A stretch of DNA of 64,000 nucleotides. Origin: Lepagella muris (GTDB lineage: Bacteria > Bacteroidota > Bacteroidia > Bacteroidales > Muribaculaceae). The stretch covers positions 1-64,000 of the forward strand of contig NZ_SRYB01000010.1 of the NCBI RefSeq assembly GCF_004793975.1, written 5' to 3'. Made by a program: the position numbers and the translations under genes. Below the pieces are notes generated by a model. It saw only the letters and a list, made by a program, of their open reading frames with translations. It was not told the DNA's origin and ran no database searches. The first letter of the stretch is position 1. The number at the start of each line of letters is the position of its first letter. Below are positions 9,579 to 18,074 of the stretch, piece by piece.

Positions 9579-9983
9579 TTAAAGATCTGATTTATCAGTA
9601 GCCTCGTTATTAAATATTCGTTTGAGATCTTTGTTTTCAATGAGATAGATTGAATTAAAATTGACAATATAACCAATATAAAGATTTTTGAGATGAAGAT
9701 AATTAATGAGTTGTTTGTAATGTAAATTCGTCAACTCTTCTACGCTTTTCAATTCAATAATAACCTTATCTTCCACAAGGATGTCAAGAACATAAGCGTT
9801 CTTAATTTCCATTCCCTTATACACTACGGGCACCTTCACCTTACTCTTGACTTTCAAACCCCGCAATTGAAGTTCTCTCACCAAAGCTTGATGATAACAT
9901 TCCTCCAGCAAACCACATCCAAGCATCTTATGCACTTCATATATGGCTCCACGTATGATGTATGTCAATTTATGACCGCACAT
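9579..9983 (-). CDS. GxxExxY family protein (PD-(D/E)XK nuclease-like)
   Basis: This 134-residue cytosolic protein is full length for the family. The naming motif is GLLEECY at about residues 24-30. A PD-(D/E)XK-like core follows: DILVEDKVIIELK supplies the Asp and the Glu-x-Lys. The C-terminal half ends with the typical NFNS.YL..GL-like block, here NFNSIYLIENK. The function of the family is unsettled; the fold suggests nucleic-acid binding or cutting. The gene is AT-rich, monocistronic, and enclosed by copies of one repeat family, unlike its neighbours. This suggests the gene and repeats may move or be maintained together, but no transposase is present. Confidence 0.9.
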   Translation of the reverse strand: MCGHKLTYIIRGAIYEVHKMLGCGLLEECYHQALVRELQLRGLKVKSKVKVPVVYKGMEIKNAYVLDILVEDKVIIELKSVEELTNLHYKQLINYLHLKNLYIGYIVNFNSIYLIENKDLKRIFNNEATDKSDL

Positions 9984-10084
9984 AAATCTATCAATTAATA
10001 TTTTATCACAAAAGAACTACAAATAAAATAAATAACCAAATAAAATTAAGACAAAATACAAAAGAATTTCTGTTGTAGCATTTA

Positions 10085-10158
10085 ACACGAAGAAACAAAA
10101 GAATTTAAAGAAATTTTATTATTTAAATAATTTCTTTCTTTTCTTTGATTTCTTCGTG
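10085..10158. repeat. Inverted repeat right of the GxxExxY gene
   Basis: Arms begin at ACACGAAGAAA and end at TTTCTTCGTG; the centre is AT-rich (TTTTATTATTTAAATAA). It is an imperfect second version of the inverted repeat at 9443-9539. Confidence 0.65.
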
Positions 10159-10360
10159 CCATAATTTATTCGTACAGTTTTTTCTTAATGCATTTTTATT
10201 TAAAGAATTTTTTTAATCAAATAATTTCTTTCTTTTCTTTGATTTCTTCATGCCATATTTTATTCGTACAGTTTTTTCTTAATGCATTTTTTATTTAAAG
10301 AATTTTTAATCAAATAATTTCTTTCTTTTCTTTTATTTCTTCGTGCCATAATTTATTCGT
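10125..10360. repeat. Tandem array of a 93-94 bp unit (about 2.5 copies)
   Basis: Units begin at AAATAATTTCTTTCTTTTC at 10125, 10219 and 10312 and contain ATTTCTTCGTGCCATA and TATTCGTACAGTTTTTTC. The third copy is cut short before the fimbrial terminator. One copy has TTCATGCC instead of TTCGTGCC. The other parts of 9984-10577 show no gene. Confidence 0.85.
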
Positions 10361-10362
10361 AC

Positions 10363-10395
10363 AAAAAAGAGGATGCACATCTACTATGCATCCTC
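10363..10395 (-). terminator. Intrinsic terminator of the fimbrial operon
   Basis: Read leftwards, the stem GAGGATGCA/TGCATCCTC with a 9-base loop is followed directly by TTTTTTG. It lies 182 bp past the last fimbrial stop codon, so the mRNA carries a long 3' leader-like tail with further small hairpins (for example TTGCT/AGCAA and TTCGAAG/CTTCGAA). Confidence 0.85.
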
Positions 10396-10577
10396 CCTTG
10401 ATTCGAAGATTCTTAATAAGGTGTGAATCTAATTAAGGTAGGCTTCGAACGCCATTCACGGTCATTTCACAACGGCGCGATGACTTATTTGCTTACAAGT
10501 TCACATTGCTTCACAGCAATTTTCTACAACTTATTGATTATCTTAACCGGACAGCCTCATAGCCATCCATTACATCG

Positions 10578-12491
10578 TTAGCGTCGGGTGAATGAAGTGT
10601 TACCCATATTAAAATATGGATTGTAAACCGCAACATTTACAATTCCGGTTCCGGTTGATATGGTACGGAAACGACAACGCACCGTGTGATTCGGATTTGA
10701 AACATTCACATCAACATCATTCCCATCACCAGCTCCATATTTATAAAGGTATTCCTGCCACGATACAGTCTTTATATAGGAGATTGCCGGAGTTCCCGGG
10801 GTAAAGAGGGATTCGCCTGTACTTACCGCCAAAGTACCGATCGGATTATTCTCTATACATTGGGGATTCGCCTCTATCTTAAACTGAAGAGGGAATACAG
10901 ATTCAGGTATGCCGTCAGGAAGATTGAAATAGAACGTAAAGGCATCTCCCGCACTACTGCTTATATTCTGAGAATCCGATCCTTGTGGCTCATTATTCTT
11001 TCCCTCCTGAAAGATATAATCAGAAAAATCCCATGGCACACGCAACACAAGCGAAATCGTGCGTTCCAATCCGTTGCCGTCAACAATTTTGAACGATTGA
11101 ATCTTTGTCACGGCAGTCGGCTCATTGGGAGTGATCGTTATCACCTTAAACTCACCCTCTTCCGTCTCACTGAAGCTCTTTATTACATCACCCTCCGCGA
11201 GTCCCACAGCTCTGACCTTGGAATTATCGACACTATTGGCTCCGGTGACATCCATTATGTATTGATACGTCAAGCGGAATGTATCTGAACTCTTTACAAA
11301 AACGTTATTCGTGTTGCTGACGATAAGCATATTCTGACCATCCGAAACGTTCAACATCGAACCCGTCTTGACATCGGCAGATATATTGTTATATGAAACA
11401 CCATCTATCGCCTCAGCCACCGTCGCAGCACCGGCTGCCGACACCCCGTTGATTGATACATTATAGGATATGTTGCGGATAAGATTATAATAGTGGAACG
11501 AATAATTCTCATCGTTATAACCCAAATCTATCTTATAATATGTAGGTGTACCGGATCGGTTGTAAACGCCTTTTATAATGACATACGTGTGCCTACCGGA
11601 TTCAAACGGATGCTCGTATATATATTTATCAGCCTGTGTGAACGGGGATGTCGTAACATTACCATCCGTCCAAGACTTCACCTCACTCTCTTGATTGTCA
11701 AACGCAGCAGTAGCTGGCGTATATCCCGAATAAGAATCTCCTATCTCGGGATAAGAGAGCATTGACTTGCCATCCGCCCCACCAAGAAGATTCGGGGTAG
11801 AAAGGTCACTCTGATTCCAAGGCACAATCGTGCCCGATGTAGGTACATTCACAATAACAAAGCCGTAAAGCTCAAAATTATCAAGACTCTCCCGGACTGT
11901 CACCCGTGAGAAATTCCTTATTACCGGTACCCCGGTCAACTTTTTCTCCACCTCCGGTAACAACGTTGCATTACCATCCATATCCGCTGCTGTGGCATAA
12001 CCATTGTCAAATATCACTTTACCCCAGTATGCCTCACTCTGATAACCCGATCCTCCGACAGTGAGACGGGGGAGAAGATTTGCCTCTGAGCCATAGTCAC
12101 AATTGACAAAATCTTCAGCCACCAAAAGATGGAGCACCCTCGGCTCACTTGTTTTCATCAAAGTAACCTTGAAATTCAACAATCCTCCGTTGTCGACATT
12201 CGTCGCGGATGAGGTTTCCGCCTTATATATATTCGTGAGAAAAGAATTGGCGCCATCCGTACCCTTCGAGAACTCGAGCAATGTCAATTTGAGACCTGAT
12301 CCCGGTTTATCACCGATTATGCCACGCGTCGGGGCTGACATCAAGTCCGGTATGTTGACCGACAAATCCACACTAACATACTCCCCCGACTCATCGGAAG
12401 GGAGCTCCTGAACAGGCATGCCATCGGATGAACACGCACATAAAGCGAGCGACAGTCCGACAATCCATAAATATCTTAATATCTCCATCAT
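10578..12491 (-). CDS. Fimbrial accessory/tip lipoprotein, last gene of the fimbrial operon
   Basis: This 637-residue lipoprotein has a lipobox Cys in LALCACSS and no confident family motif beyond the general look of Bacteroidales fimbrillin-like proteins (beta-rich, Ser/Thr/Asn/Gly-rich, APTR near residue 54 where processing of such subunits often occurs). Its start ATGA overlaps the stop of the preceding gene by four bases, so translation is coupled. By position it matches the distal Mfa3-5-type tip or assembly components of the Porphyromonas mfa cluster; that is inference. The next ATG, one codon later, is an equal candidate start. Leftward transcription ends at 10363. Confidence 0.7.
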   Translation of the reverse strand: MMEILRYLWIVGLSLALCACSSDGMPVQELPSDESGEYVSVDLSVNIPDLMSAPTRGIIGDKPGSGLKLTLLEFSKGTDGANSFLTNIYKAETSSATNVDNGGLLNFKVTLMKTSEPRVLHLLVAEDFVNCDYGSEANLLPRLTVGGSGYQSEAYWGKVIFDNGYATAADMDGNATLLPEVEKKLTGVPVIRNFSRVTVRESLDNFELYGFVIVNVPTSGTIVPWNQSDLSTPNLLGGADGKSMLSYPEIGDSYSGYTPATAAFDNQESEVKSWTDGNVTTSPFTQADKYIYEHPFESGRHTYVIIKGVYNRSGTPTYYKIDLGYNDENYSFHYYNLIRNISYNVSINGVSAAGAATVAEAIDGVSYNNISADVKTGSMLNVSDGQNMLIVSNTNNVFVKSSDTFRLTYQYIMDVTGANSVDNSKVRAVGLAEGDVIKSFSETEEGEFKVITITPNEPTAVTKIQSFKIVDGNGLERTISLVLRVPWDFSDYIFQEGKNNEPQGSDSQNISSSAGDAFTFYFNLPDGIPESVFPLQFKIEANPQCIENNPIGTLAVSTGESLFTPGTPAISYIKTVSWQEYLYKYGAGDGNDVDVNVSNPNHTVRCRFRTISTGTGIVNVAVYNPYFNMGNTSFTRR

Positions 12492-15031
12492 TTTGTCATC
12501 TTGCTTTTATAAGAATTAATCAACATCGCGCTACGGGTTGCATCACGCGGCACATCACCCCAAGTGAAATCATAACCACCCGAAGCATTCCGCTGCAATT
12601 GATATGCCGACTGTTGTTCCCAATACCATTCGTCATACACTGCACGTATCAAAGTATTACTATTACTTGTCTGTTTTGTAACCACAGCCTTTCCATTCTT
12701 ATTTTCAACTTTATATGCTCCTTGAGCAGTCATATAGTAACTACTGCTATTAGACGTAGATAAATTAAATAAAGCTGGAATCTTTCCTTCTGCCGATAAT
12801 TGGGTTATGAACATGAATTCACCAAGCGTCGGCAATCTCCATCTGCCAGCAGGACATCCTTGCTCTTGATAAGACGCAGCTCTTCTTCGGCAATTAGTCC
12901 GATTTATAGTATATGTTTTTCCGTATGATGATGCCACACGAATTTTGGGTGCAATCATGTATGCATAATTATCTGATTCATTTTCTATTGTAGGATAGTA
13001 ATACCTCAATTTTCTTTTTGCAGAATTTTCATATAAAGCATCCGCATCCACACTCCAAGTATTATTTAAATCCTCAGAAGTATTTATAGATCCCGTACCG
13101 GTTAAATTGTTATTAATATTTAAAGATCTGGGATCTCCAATCACATATTTATTCTCATTATCACCAAGGATTGACACATTTATCACATACATATTCGGAT
13201 TTGAATTATTTCCAGCAAGACCAAGCACATCTCCTAAATCCGAACTATTATCCCAATATCCAAATCCACCGGATGAGCCGGATGTTGGAGCTGTATTGTA
13301 TGTCGGATTTACATAAACGAATCCATAGGGAGATGTTGTTGGCGTGTACTCATAGCGAGGATTCCAGAATGATCCTACGTTCCGACTACTATATCCAGTA
13401 TTATAACTGCCTCCGGGATTATTTTTCGGTTCAATATAAATACTCGGATACTGTGTTATCGTAATAGTCTGTGTAAATTCTTTTTTATCAATATGCCGTA
13501 TGGTCACTATAATCTTATAGGGAGAGAATGCATTCTCTGCCGGATCCGACGGTTTGTAATAATCGATCCCCAAATTTGAGGGAGCCACTGTCTGTCCTGT
13601 CAAAGATATCTCACCACCGGAGCTATTATAGGGTTCCCACACTGTCAGTGGGTGCATCACTTTTAAGATATTGTTTCCTAAAGCATCCTTCTCCACACTA
13701 TAAGTGCAAAGTTTTTTATCAGAACCGCTATTCTCATTTGACTTGATGATCATTTCATTCGTCACCGTGAAATCTACCACTGTTCCATTACCATCTGAAT
13801 AATAATTGAATCGAGAATATTGCAACTCAACATTTGATATCTCTACAGGATGAGAAGTATAGAACGGCACTATCATATTCTCCTCATTATTGACAGATAT
13901 CTCTTTCGGACTGACTACGAGATAACGTGTGTCCGTGATATTCACGTCAATCGGGGCTGAGTTCCAATCAACAATCTGATAGCTCAAATCGTCAAGCTCT
14001 TCCGGTGTTTCCGGAGAGAGACTTCCCAACATCCCGACATTCAGATTGACACTATATGAATGATTCGAGACAATCTCCACAAGATCCGTCACGGGCACCT
14101 GATAATAGAACGTGTTCCATCTCTGTTCACCACGTTTCTGCCAAGGCACAACAAGAGTCATGGAGGTACGGTGTTTTTCCTCCGGTGTTTCTGTCCAGTG
14201 ATTAGGATATGTATAAAGCGGAACGTCCATACGGTAAGAGTATTCCCCAACACCTATACTCGAAAGACCACGAACCGCATCCGCATCCGCAAGCGACATT
14301 ATAAAGTAATCATCATCCTGCGGAGTATATCCATCAGACGGAACCAAATCTGTTCGCTTCACACCATTCACAAGGAATGCACGCATACCACCGGTTGACG
14401 ATATTGCCGGCACCCATTCTGCACCATCAGCATCCACCACAGACTCCGGAAGTTTCACATTCAACGAAATCTTTGCAGCCGTCCTTATCAAGTCAACACT
14501 GCCGGAAGCCGTCCCATTTCCTCCCGACAAAGTATATGTAACTCCTCCCAACCCACTCATGGCAAAGGATGGCTGCACCTTGATAATATCAAAAGATGAA
14601 CCCACCGAGATTGATTTAAGTGATGATATCGACGCATTGGCTGCCACATCCGCCAGATTGTCGATATTTGCCACTGCATATAACTTACATCTTGCTCCGG
14701 ATGCCCCGCCGAAAAGCGTCTGCACCATATCATCTGTAAGTTTCATCTGCACGGTCGCACTGCCTGACTTATCAATCGCGTCAAAGGTCTGCAATGCCAC
14801 TGCCGGCTGATCCTCACCATACGCATCAGGATATAACGCTATCACCGCATTCTTAATAAGAACCTCGCTGTTATCCGATTCCGTGGAACGCGATGCATTA
14901 GAATTGCGCAACGTAATCGTCAAGATTCCGGCATTATCCCCGGAATTAGGGTCATCAACATTGTCTGTACATCCGCATATAAACGGAAGCACCGCAATAA
15001 CCGATATATATTTTAAAAATTTTAGAATCAT
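12488..15031 (-). CDS. Large fimbrial tip-like lipoprotein (DUF4906-type)
   Basis: This 847-residue lipoprotein has its lipobox Cys in LPFICGCTD. The middle is beta-rich. The C-terminal quarter has YQEQGCPAGRWRLPTLGEF, a block that recurs in large Bacteroidales fimbrial-cluster proteins annotated as DUF4906 and resembles the GWRLPT motif of FISUMP-like domains. By size and order it could be the tip adhesin, carried by the pilus made from the 18.1-20.1 kb subunit. It starts 14 bp after the upstream gene and overlaps the downstream start. Codon use and base content are more AT-rich around 13.0-13.5 kb than in the rest of the gene, suggesting a faster-changing surface region. Confidence 0.72.
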   Translation of the reverse strand: MILKFLKYISVIAVLPFICGCTDNVDDPNSGDNAGILTITLRNSNASRSTESDNSEVLIKNAVIALYPDAYGEDQPAVALQTFDAIDKSGSATVQMKLTDDMVQTLFGGASGARCKLYAVANIDNLADVAANASISSLKSISVGSSFDIIKVQPSFAMSGLGGVTYTLSGGNGTASGSVDLIRTAAKISLNVKLPESVVDADGAEWVPAISSTGGMRAFLVNGVKRTDLVPSDGYTPQDDDYFIMSLADADAVRGLSSIGVGEYSYRMDVPLYTYPNHWTETPEEKHRTSMTLVVPWQKRGEQRWNTFYYQVPVTDLVEIVSNHSYSVNLNVGMLGSLSPETPEELDDLSYQIVDWNSAPIDVNITDTRYLVVSPKEISVNNEENMIVPFYTSHPVEISNVELQYSRFNYYSDGNGTVVDFTVTNEMIIKSNENSGSDKKLCTYSVEKDALGNNILKVMHPLTVWEPYNSSGGEISLTGQTVAPSNLGIDYYKPSDPAENAFSPYKIIVTIRHIDKKEFTQTITITQYPSIYIEPKNNPGGSYNTGYSSRNVGSFWNPRYEYTPTTSPYGFVYVNPTYNTAPTSGSSGGFGYWDNSSDLGDVLGLAGNNSNPNMYVINVSILGDNENKYVIGDPRSLNINNNLTGTGSINTSEDLNNTWSVDADALYENSAKRKLRYYYPTIENESDNYAYMIAPKIRVASSYGKTYTINRTNCRRRAASYQEQGCPAGRWRLPTLGEFMFITQLSAEGKIPALFNLSTSNSSSYYMTAQGAYKVENKNGKAVVTKQTSNSNTLIRAVYDEWYWEQQSAYQLQRNASGGYDFTWGDVPRDATRSAMLINSYKSKMTK

Positions 15032-15045
15032 ATTCCAAGCTACAT

Positions 15046-16797
15046 TTACTGCATGTTCTGAACAATAGTGTAATTCTTGTAGGATTTTCCGGCATCACAT
15101 ATCCGCGCCTCCATATATTTGCCATTAGCGAGCGACACCGTTACTACCAGACGCGCCTTGCTTGTATCACGGGGGGAAGGATCCGTCGAGACAATCCTTA
15201 ATTTTGATAGGGTCTTTCCATCCACCGTGCCGGAAATGGTTGAAACAAGATTACCGGACTCGTCAACAAACTTAAACGCATCGGGAGTCCCCTCAATAAC
15301 CGGAAGACTTGCCGTCCATGTCGCACCTATAGGCGTGGAGATTCCGAACGTACAGATAGCCTCAACTACATTATTGTCATGCCATGGCAACAAGACAAGC
15401 TCTCCGGTTTCGGTATTATCATTTTCATACGTCCCGGACTGCCAGCTTATCCGGTCGGATATATTCACATTTTCTGTGTAATCAAGTGTCAATGACTGCT
15501 GTACCCAATCAACGACCGAGAGAGTTATATCTGCAGGAACTCCTACTTTCACTCTATTCACACTCAATGTATATATATGATTCCTAAGAATATTATTCCC
15601 AAATTCAAATATATAATCATCCTTGTAGCCAGTCATCGGAATTCGATACACTTCCTGTTCCACGCTTCCATCTGAATTGCGTTTAGTATCAACAGCAATC
15701 ACAAACTGAGGCATCCCTTCGTTAACATTTCCATTGACATGAGCAATCCGCTGTTCCGGTATATATCCGATTCTGACGGTTTTGTTCCCAACTTCGGGGA
15801 TAGCCTTCCCTTCAATGACTCCAAGTTTATACCTATATACATTGTCAGTGCCTGGCACTATATCTGAAAAAATATTTGGAGTGTGCACCTGATTCCCGTT
15901 AATATAAGATAACGCATCATAAGGGAGCTGACGGGCATGACTCTGAGAACTTTCAATAACCACATTGTTAATCTTAGGGTAGCCGTCAGCATCCTTATCG
16001 GCATCCGGAATATTATCGATTACCCTTATCTTGGCGAGGGCACGCAGAAGGTCGATCTCTCCAAGATAGATTCTGTCGTCGGGACGACTCGCATACAACG
16101 CACGCTCTGTTGTAGTGAAATTGTTTGTACCGAACATTGGGATGTAGCCCTTATACAATCCGGACACCTGTGAATCACCTTCATTGTCATTATAGATCTC
16201 ATCCATGTTGAAACCCCACTGTATGGCTTCATCCATCACCTCCTTATATGTGGTTACTCCTATGTTCAGCCCATCATAATTCGTGAAGCGTCCACCACCG
16301 ACAGTGTTCTCATCATCCTTCGGAGAATAGCAGTTGGCAAAAATAAGGAACCTGAATTTCACTTCATCGTCACTCGTAGGACGTGCCGGATGCCCCAATA
16401 CCGTTTCCAGATGTTGCTTCTCAATCTTTGTGGTGATGGTGTATGAACCCGGTGCACCGGTTATCATCGTGGTCGGATCTGTCGATGATGCGATATCCTT
16501 ATTTTTCACAAGCAACGTTGCATCATCCCCTTCGCCTACGAATATAAAGAAAATAAAGTCATTTACGTTGACCGCATCTTCAAATTCCTCATATTCGCTG
16601 TCCACCTCCTCATGTCCTGCACCGTCGGCTCTACTGCCATCTGACATACGGGCGGTCGTATGCATCGTGAAACTAAGCGTGATATCATTCTCAGCAGGAC
16701 AGGGGTCGGGATGATCGGTGACTGCCGAGCACGATGTTATAATCGGCAATGCAATCACCAATAATAATATGCTGAATATATATTTCAAAAACCTCAT
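15046..16797 (-). CDS. Fimbrillin-like accessory lipoprotein
   Basis: This 583-residue lipoprotein has a lipobox Cys in IITSCSAV followed by DHPDPCP, close to the DLDPCP start of the neighbouring anchor protein. It is an acidic, beta-rich exported protein, of the FimA/Mfa-like fold by its N-terminal layout (LSF-strand, then a long DDFIFFIF-type strand). I infer it is a minor fimbrial subunit. It lies 43 bp after the anchor gene and 14 bp before the large tip-like gene, in one transcription unit. Confidence 0.7.
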   Translation of the reverse strand: MRFLKYIFSILLLVIALPIITSCSAVTDHPDPCPAENDITLSFTMHTTARMSDGSRADGAGHEEVDSEYEEFEDAVNVNDFIFFIFVGEGDDATLLVKNKDIASSTDPTTMITGAPGSYTITTKIEKQHLETVLGHPARPTSDDEVKFRFLIFANCYSPKDDENTVGGGRFTNYDGLNIGVTTYKEVMDEAIQWGFNMDEIYNDNEGDSQVSGLYKGYIPMFGTNNFTTTERALYASRPDDRIYLGEIDLLRALAKIRVIDNIPDADKDADGYPKINNVVIESSQSHARQLPYDALSYINGNQVHTPNIFSDIVPGTDNVYRYKLGVIEGKAIPEVGNKTVRIGYIPEQRIAHVNGNVNEGMPQFVIAVDTKRNSDGSVEQEVYRIPMTGYKDDYIFEFGNNILRNHIYTLSVNRVKVGVPADITLSVVDWVQQSLTLDYTENVNISDRISWQSGTYENDNTETGELVLLPWHDNNVVEAICTFGISTPIGATWTASLPVIEGTPDAFKFVDESGNLVSTISGTVDGKTLSKLRIVSTDPSPRDTSKARLVVTVSLANGKYMEARICDAGKSYKNYTIVQNMQ

Positions 16798-16840
16798 AAG
16801 GCAAACTTCATTGATAGATTATGTCGGTTGAAATAATATG

Positions 16841-17917
16841 TCACAACGGAAGATCCTGTGGAGGAACCACCGCCCAACTGTTGATGAATATACCTGCGGC
16901 AGACGCCCAGTTGCTGTTCTTGTCGATGAAAAATACGATCGAATAATCATCCTGTCGGTCGAGATATTCCTGATCGGATATATCGCCATAATGCCCCTTG
17001 ACGAGAAGGAGATAATTGATGAGCGGTATTCTCACAATGTCGCGGTTATCCCAATTGCGATGTATCGTCAGGATTGCCTTATTCTCGTCATCTGCCATAA
17101 GGCGTCCTGTCGAGAGATCAAACAGCAGTGTCGCCACGGAAGAGATAGTGCCGTCGTCACGTGTCAGCAAGGAACGAGACCCATTTCCCGCGCCCGGCTC
17201 ATCATCGGGTGTGGTGATTACTCCGTAGCGCACTTCCCACGGTTCGTAAGATATCACAGGCGACGGAAGCAGACTGTTGTCCCAGGCATATTCCCCATCA
17301 TCGTATGTTATGCTGACGGAGAAATCACGGTTCTCAATCGGCGAGCCGTCAAGATGCTGAAGCATGACGCGGATATCCTTAGTGTCTTTCATAAGGCTGA
17401 ACACAACCGTCTTCACCGTGGGGTTATTGGGGTCTACCTCATATTCAAAATCCGATACATAACCATGATATAGACCGGGAAGCCGTATGTCAGAAACGTT
17501 TCTGCCATCCTTCTCCACGGTGCGGAGCGTCACCTCCAATTCCTCCTTCGTAGTCGGCGTGTAGGTGGCGAGGTCAAAACCGTTGTTATCCTTTAGCCCA
17601 CACCATGTCACAAAGTCATATTCACCCTCTGTCAGCGGTGTGTCAAGATAAAAACTGCTGGAGGCAAGCGTCTCACCGGAAGCCTCACCATTCCATGCGA
17701 GTCTGCCATCAGGAGTGAATGCCCAGACATTCACGGATTTCACCTCATGCCGGAAAGCATCAGCCCATTTGATATTGTAGTCATATTCAAACTTAATACG
17801 CAGTAATGCGGGGCATGGGTCGAGATCATCGGTCACCATGGTGCATCCCGTGGTCATCAGTCCTGCAAAAAGTAAAGCGGGGATGAGAGATTTGTTTTTT
17901 ATGTTCACTATATGCAT
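16841..17917 (-). CDS. Mfa2/FimB-type fimbrial anchor lipoprotein
   Basis: FimB/Mfa2 proteins stay in the outer membrane and fix the base and length of the pilus. The lipobox Cys is in GLMTTGCTMV, followed by DLDPCPALLRIKFEYDYN, a family block; the C-terminal end INSWAVVPP is also typical. I choose ATG 17917 (358 residues) because it leads straight into the signal peptide; the frame is open 12 codons further upstream. It follows the major subunit, the order expected for mfa1-mfa2, with a strong hairpin between them. Confidence 0.85.
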   Translation of the reverse strand: MHIVNIKNKSLIPALLFAGLMTTGCTMVTDDLDPCPALLRIKFEYDYNIKWADAFRHEVKSVNVWAFTPDGRLAWNGEASGETLASSSFYLDTPLTEGEYDFVTWCGLKDNNGFDLATYTPTTKEELEVTLRTVEKDGRNVSDIRLPGLYHGYVSDFEYEVDPNNPTVKTVVFSLMKDTKDIRVMLQHLDGSPIENRDFSVSITYDDGEYAWDNSLLPSPVISYEPWEVRYGVITTPDDEPGAGNGSRSLLTRDDGTISSVATLLFDLSTGRLMADDENKAILTIHRNWDNRDIVRIPLINYLLLVKGHYGDISDQEYLDRQDDYSIVFFIDKNSNWASAAGIFINSWAVVPPQDLPL

Positions 17918-17973
17918 GGTGTTGTTATTTTTTCCATTAAGCCGAAGTTCCAATCAATCGGAACCCTTAGTGA

Positions 17974-17999
17974 ACGGAGGGGGTATCACCCCCCTCCGT
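17974..17999. promoter_or_regulatory. Strong hairpin between major subunit and anchor genes
   Basis: Perfect 10-bp arms (ACGGAGGGGG / CCCCCTCCGT) enclose a 6-base loop in the 157-bp spacer. No T-run follows in the leftward direction. A likely role is to protect the major-subunit mRNA or slow transcription so the anchor is made in smaller amount. Confidence 0.6.
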
Positions 18000-18074
18000 C
18001 CTGAATCAGGCCTCACGAAAGACCCGGGGGATTGCCGACATAGCCGGCAGAATATAAGTGTTTACACTACCTTA

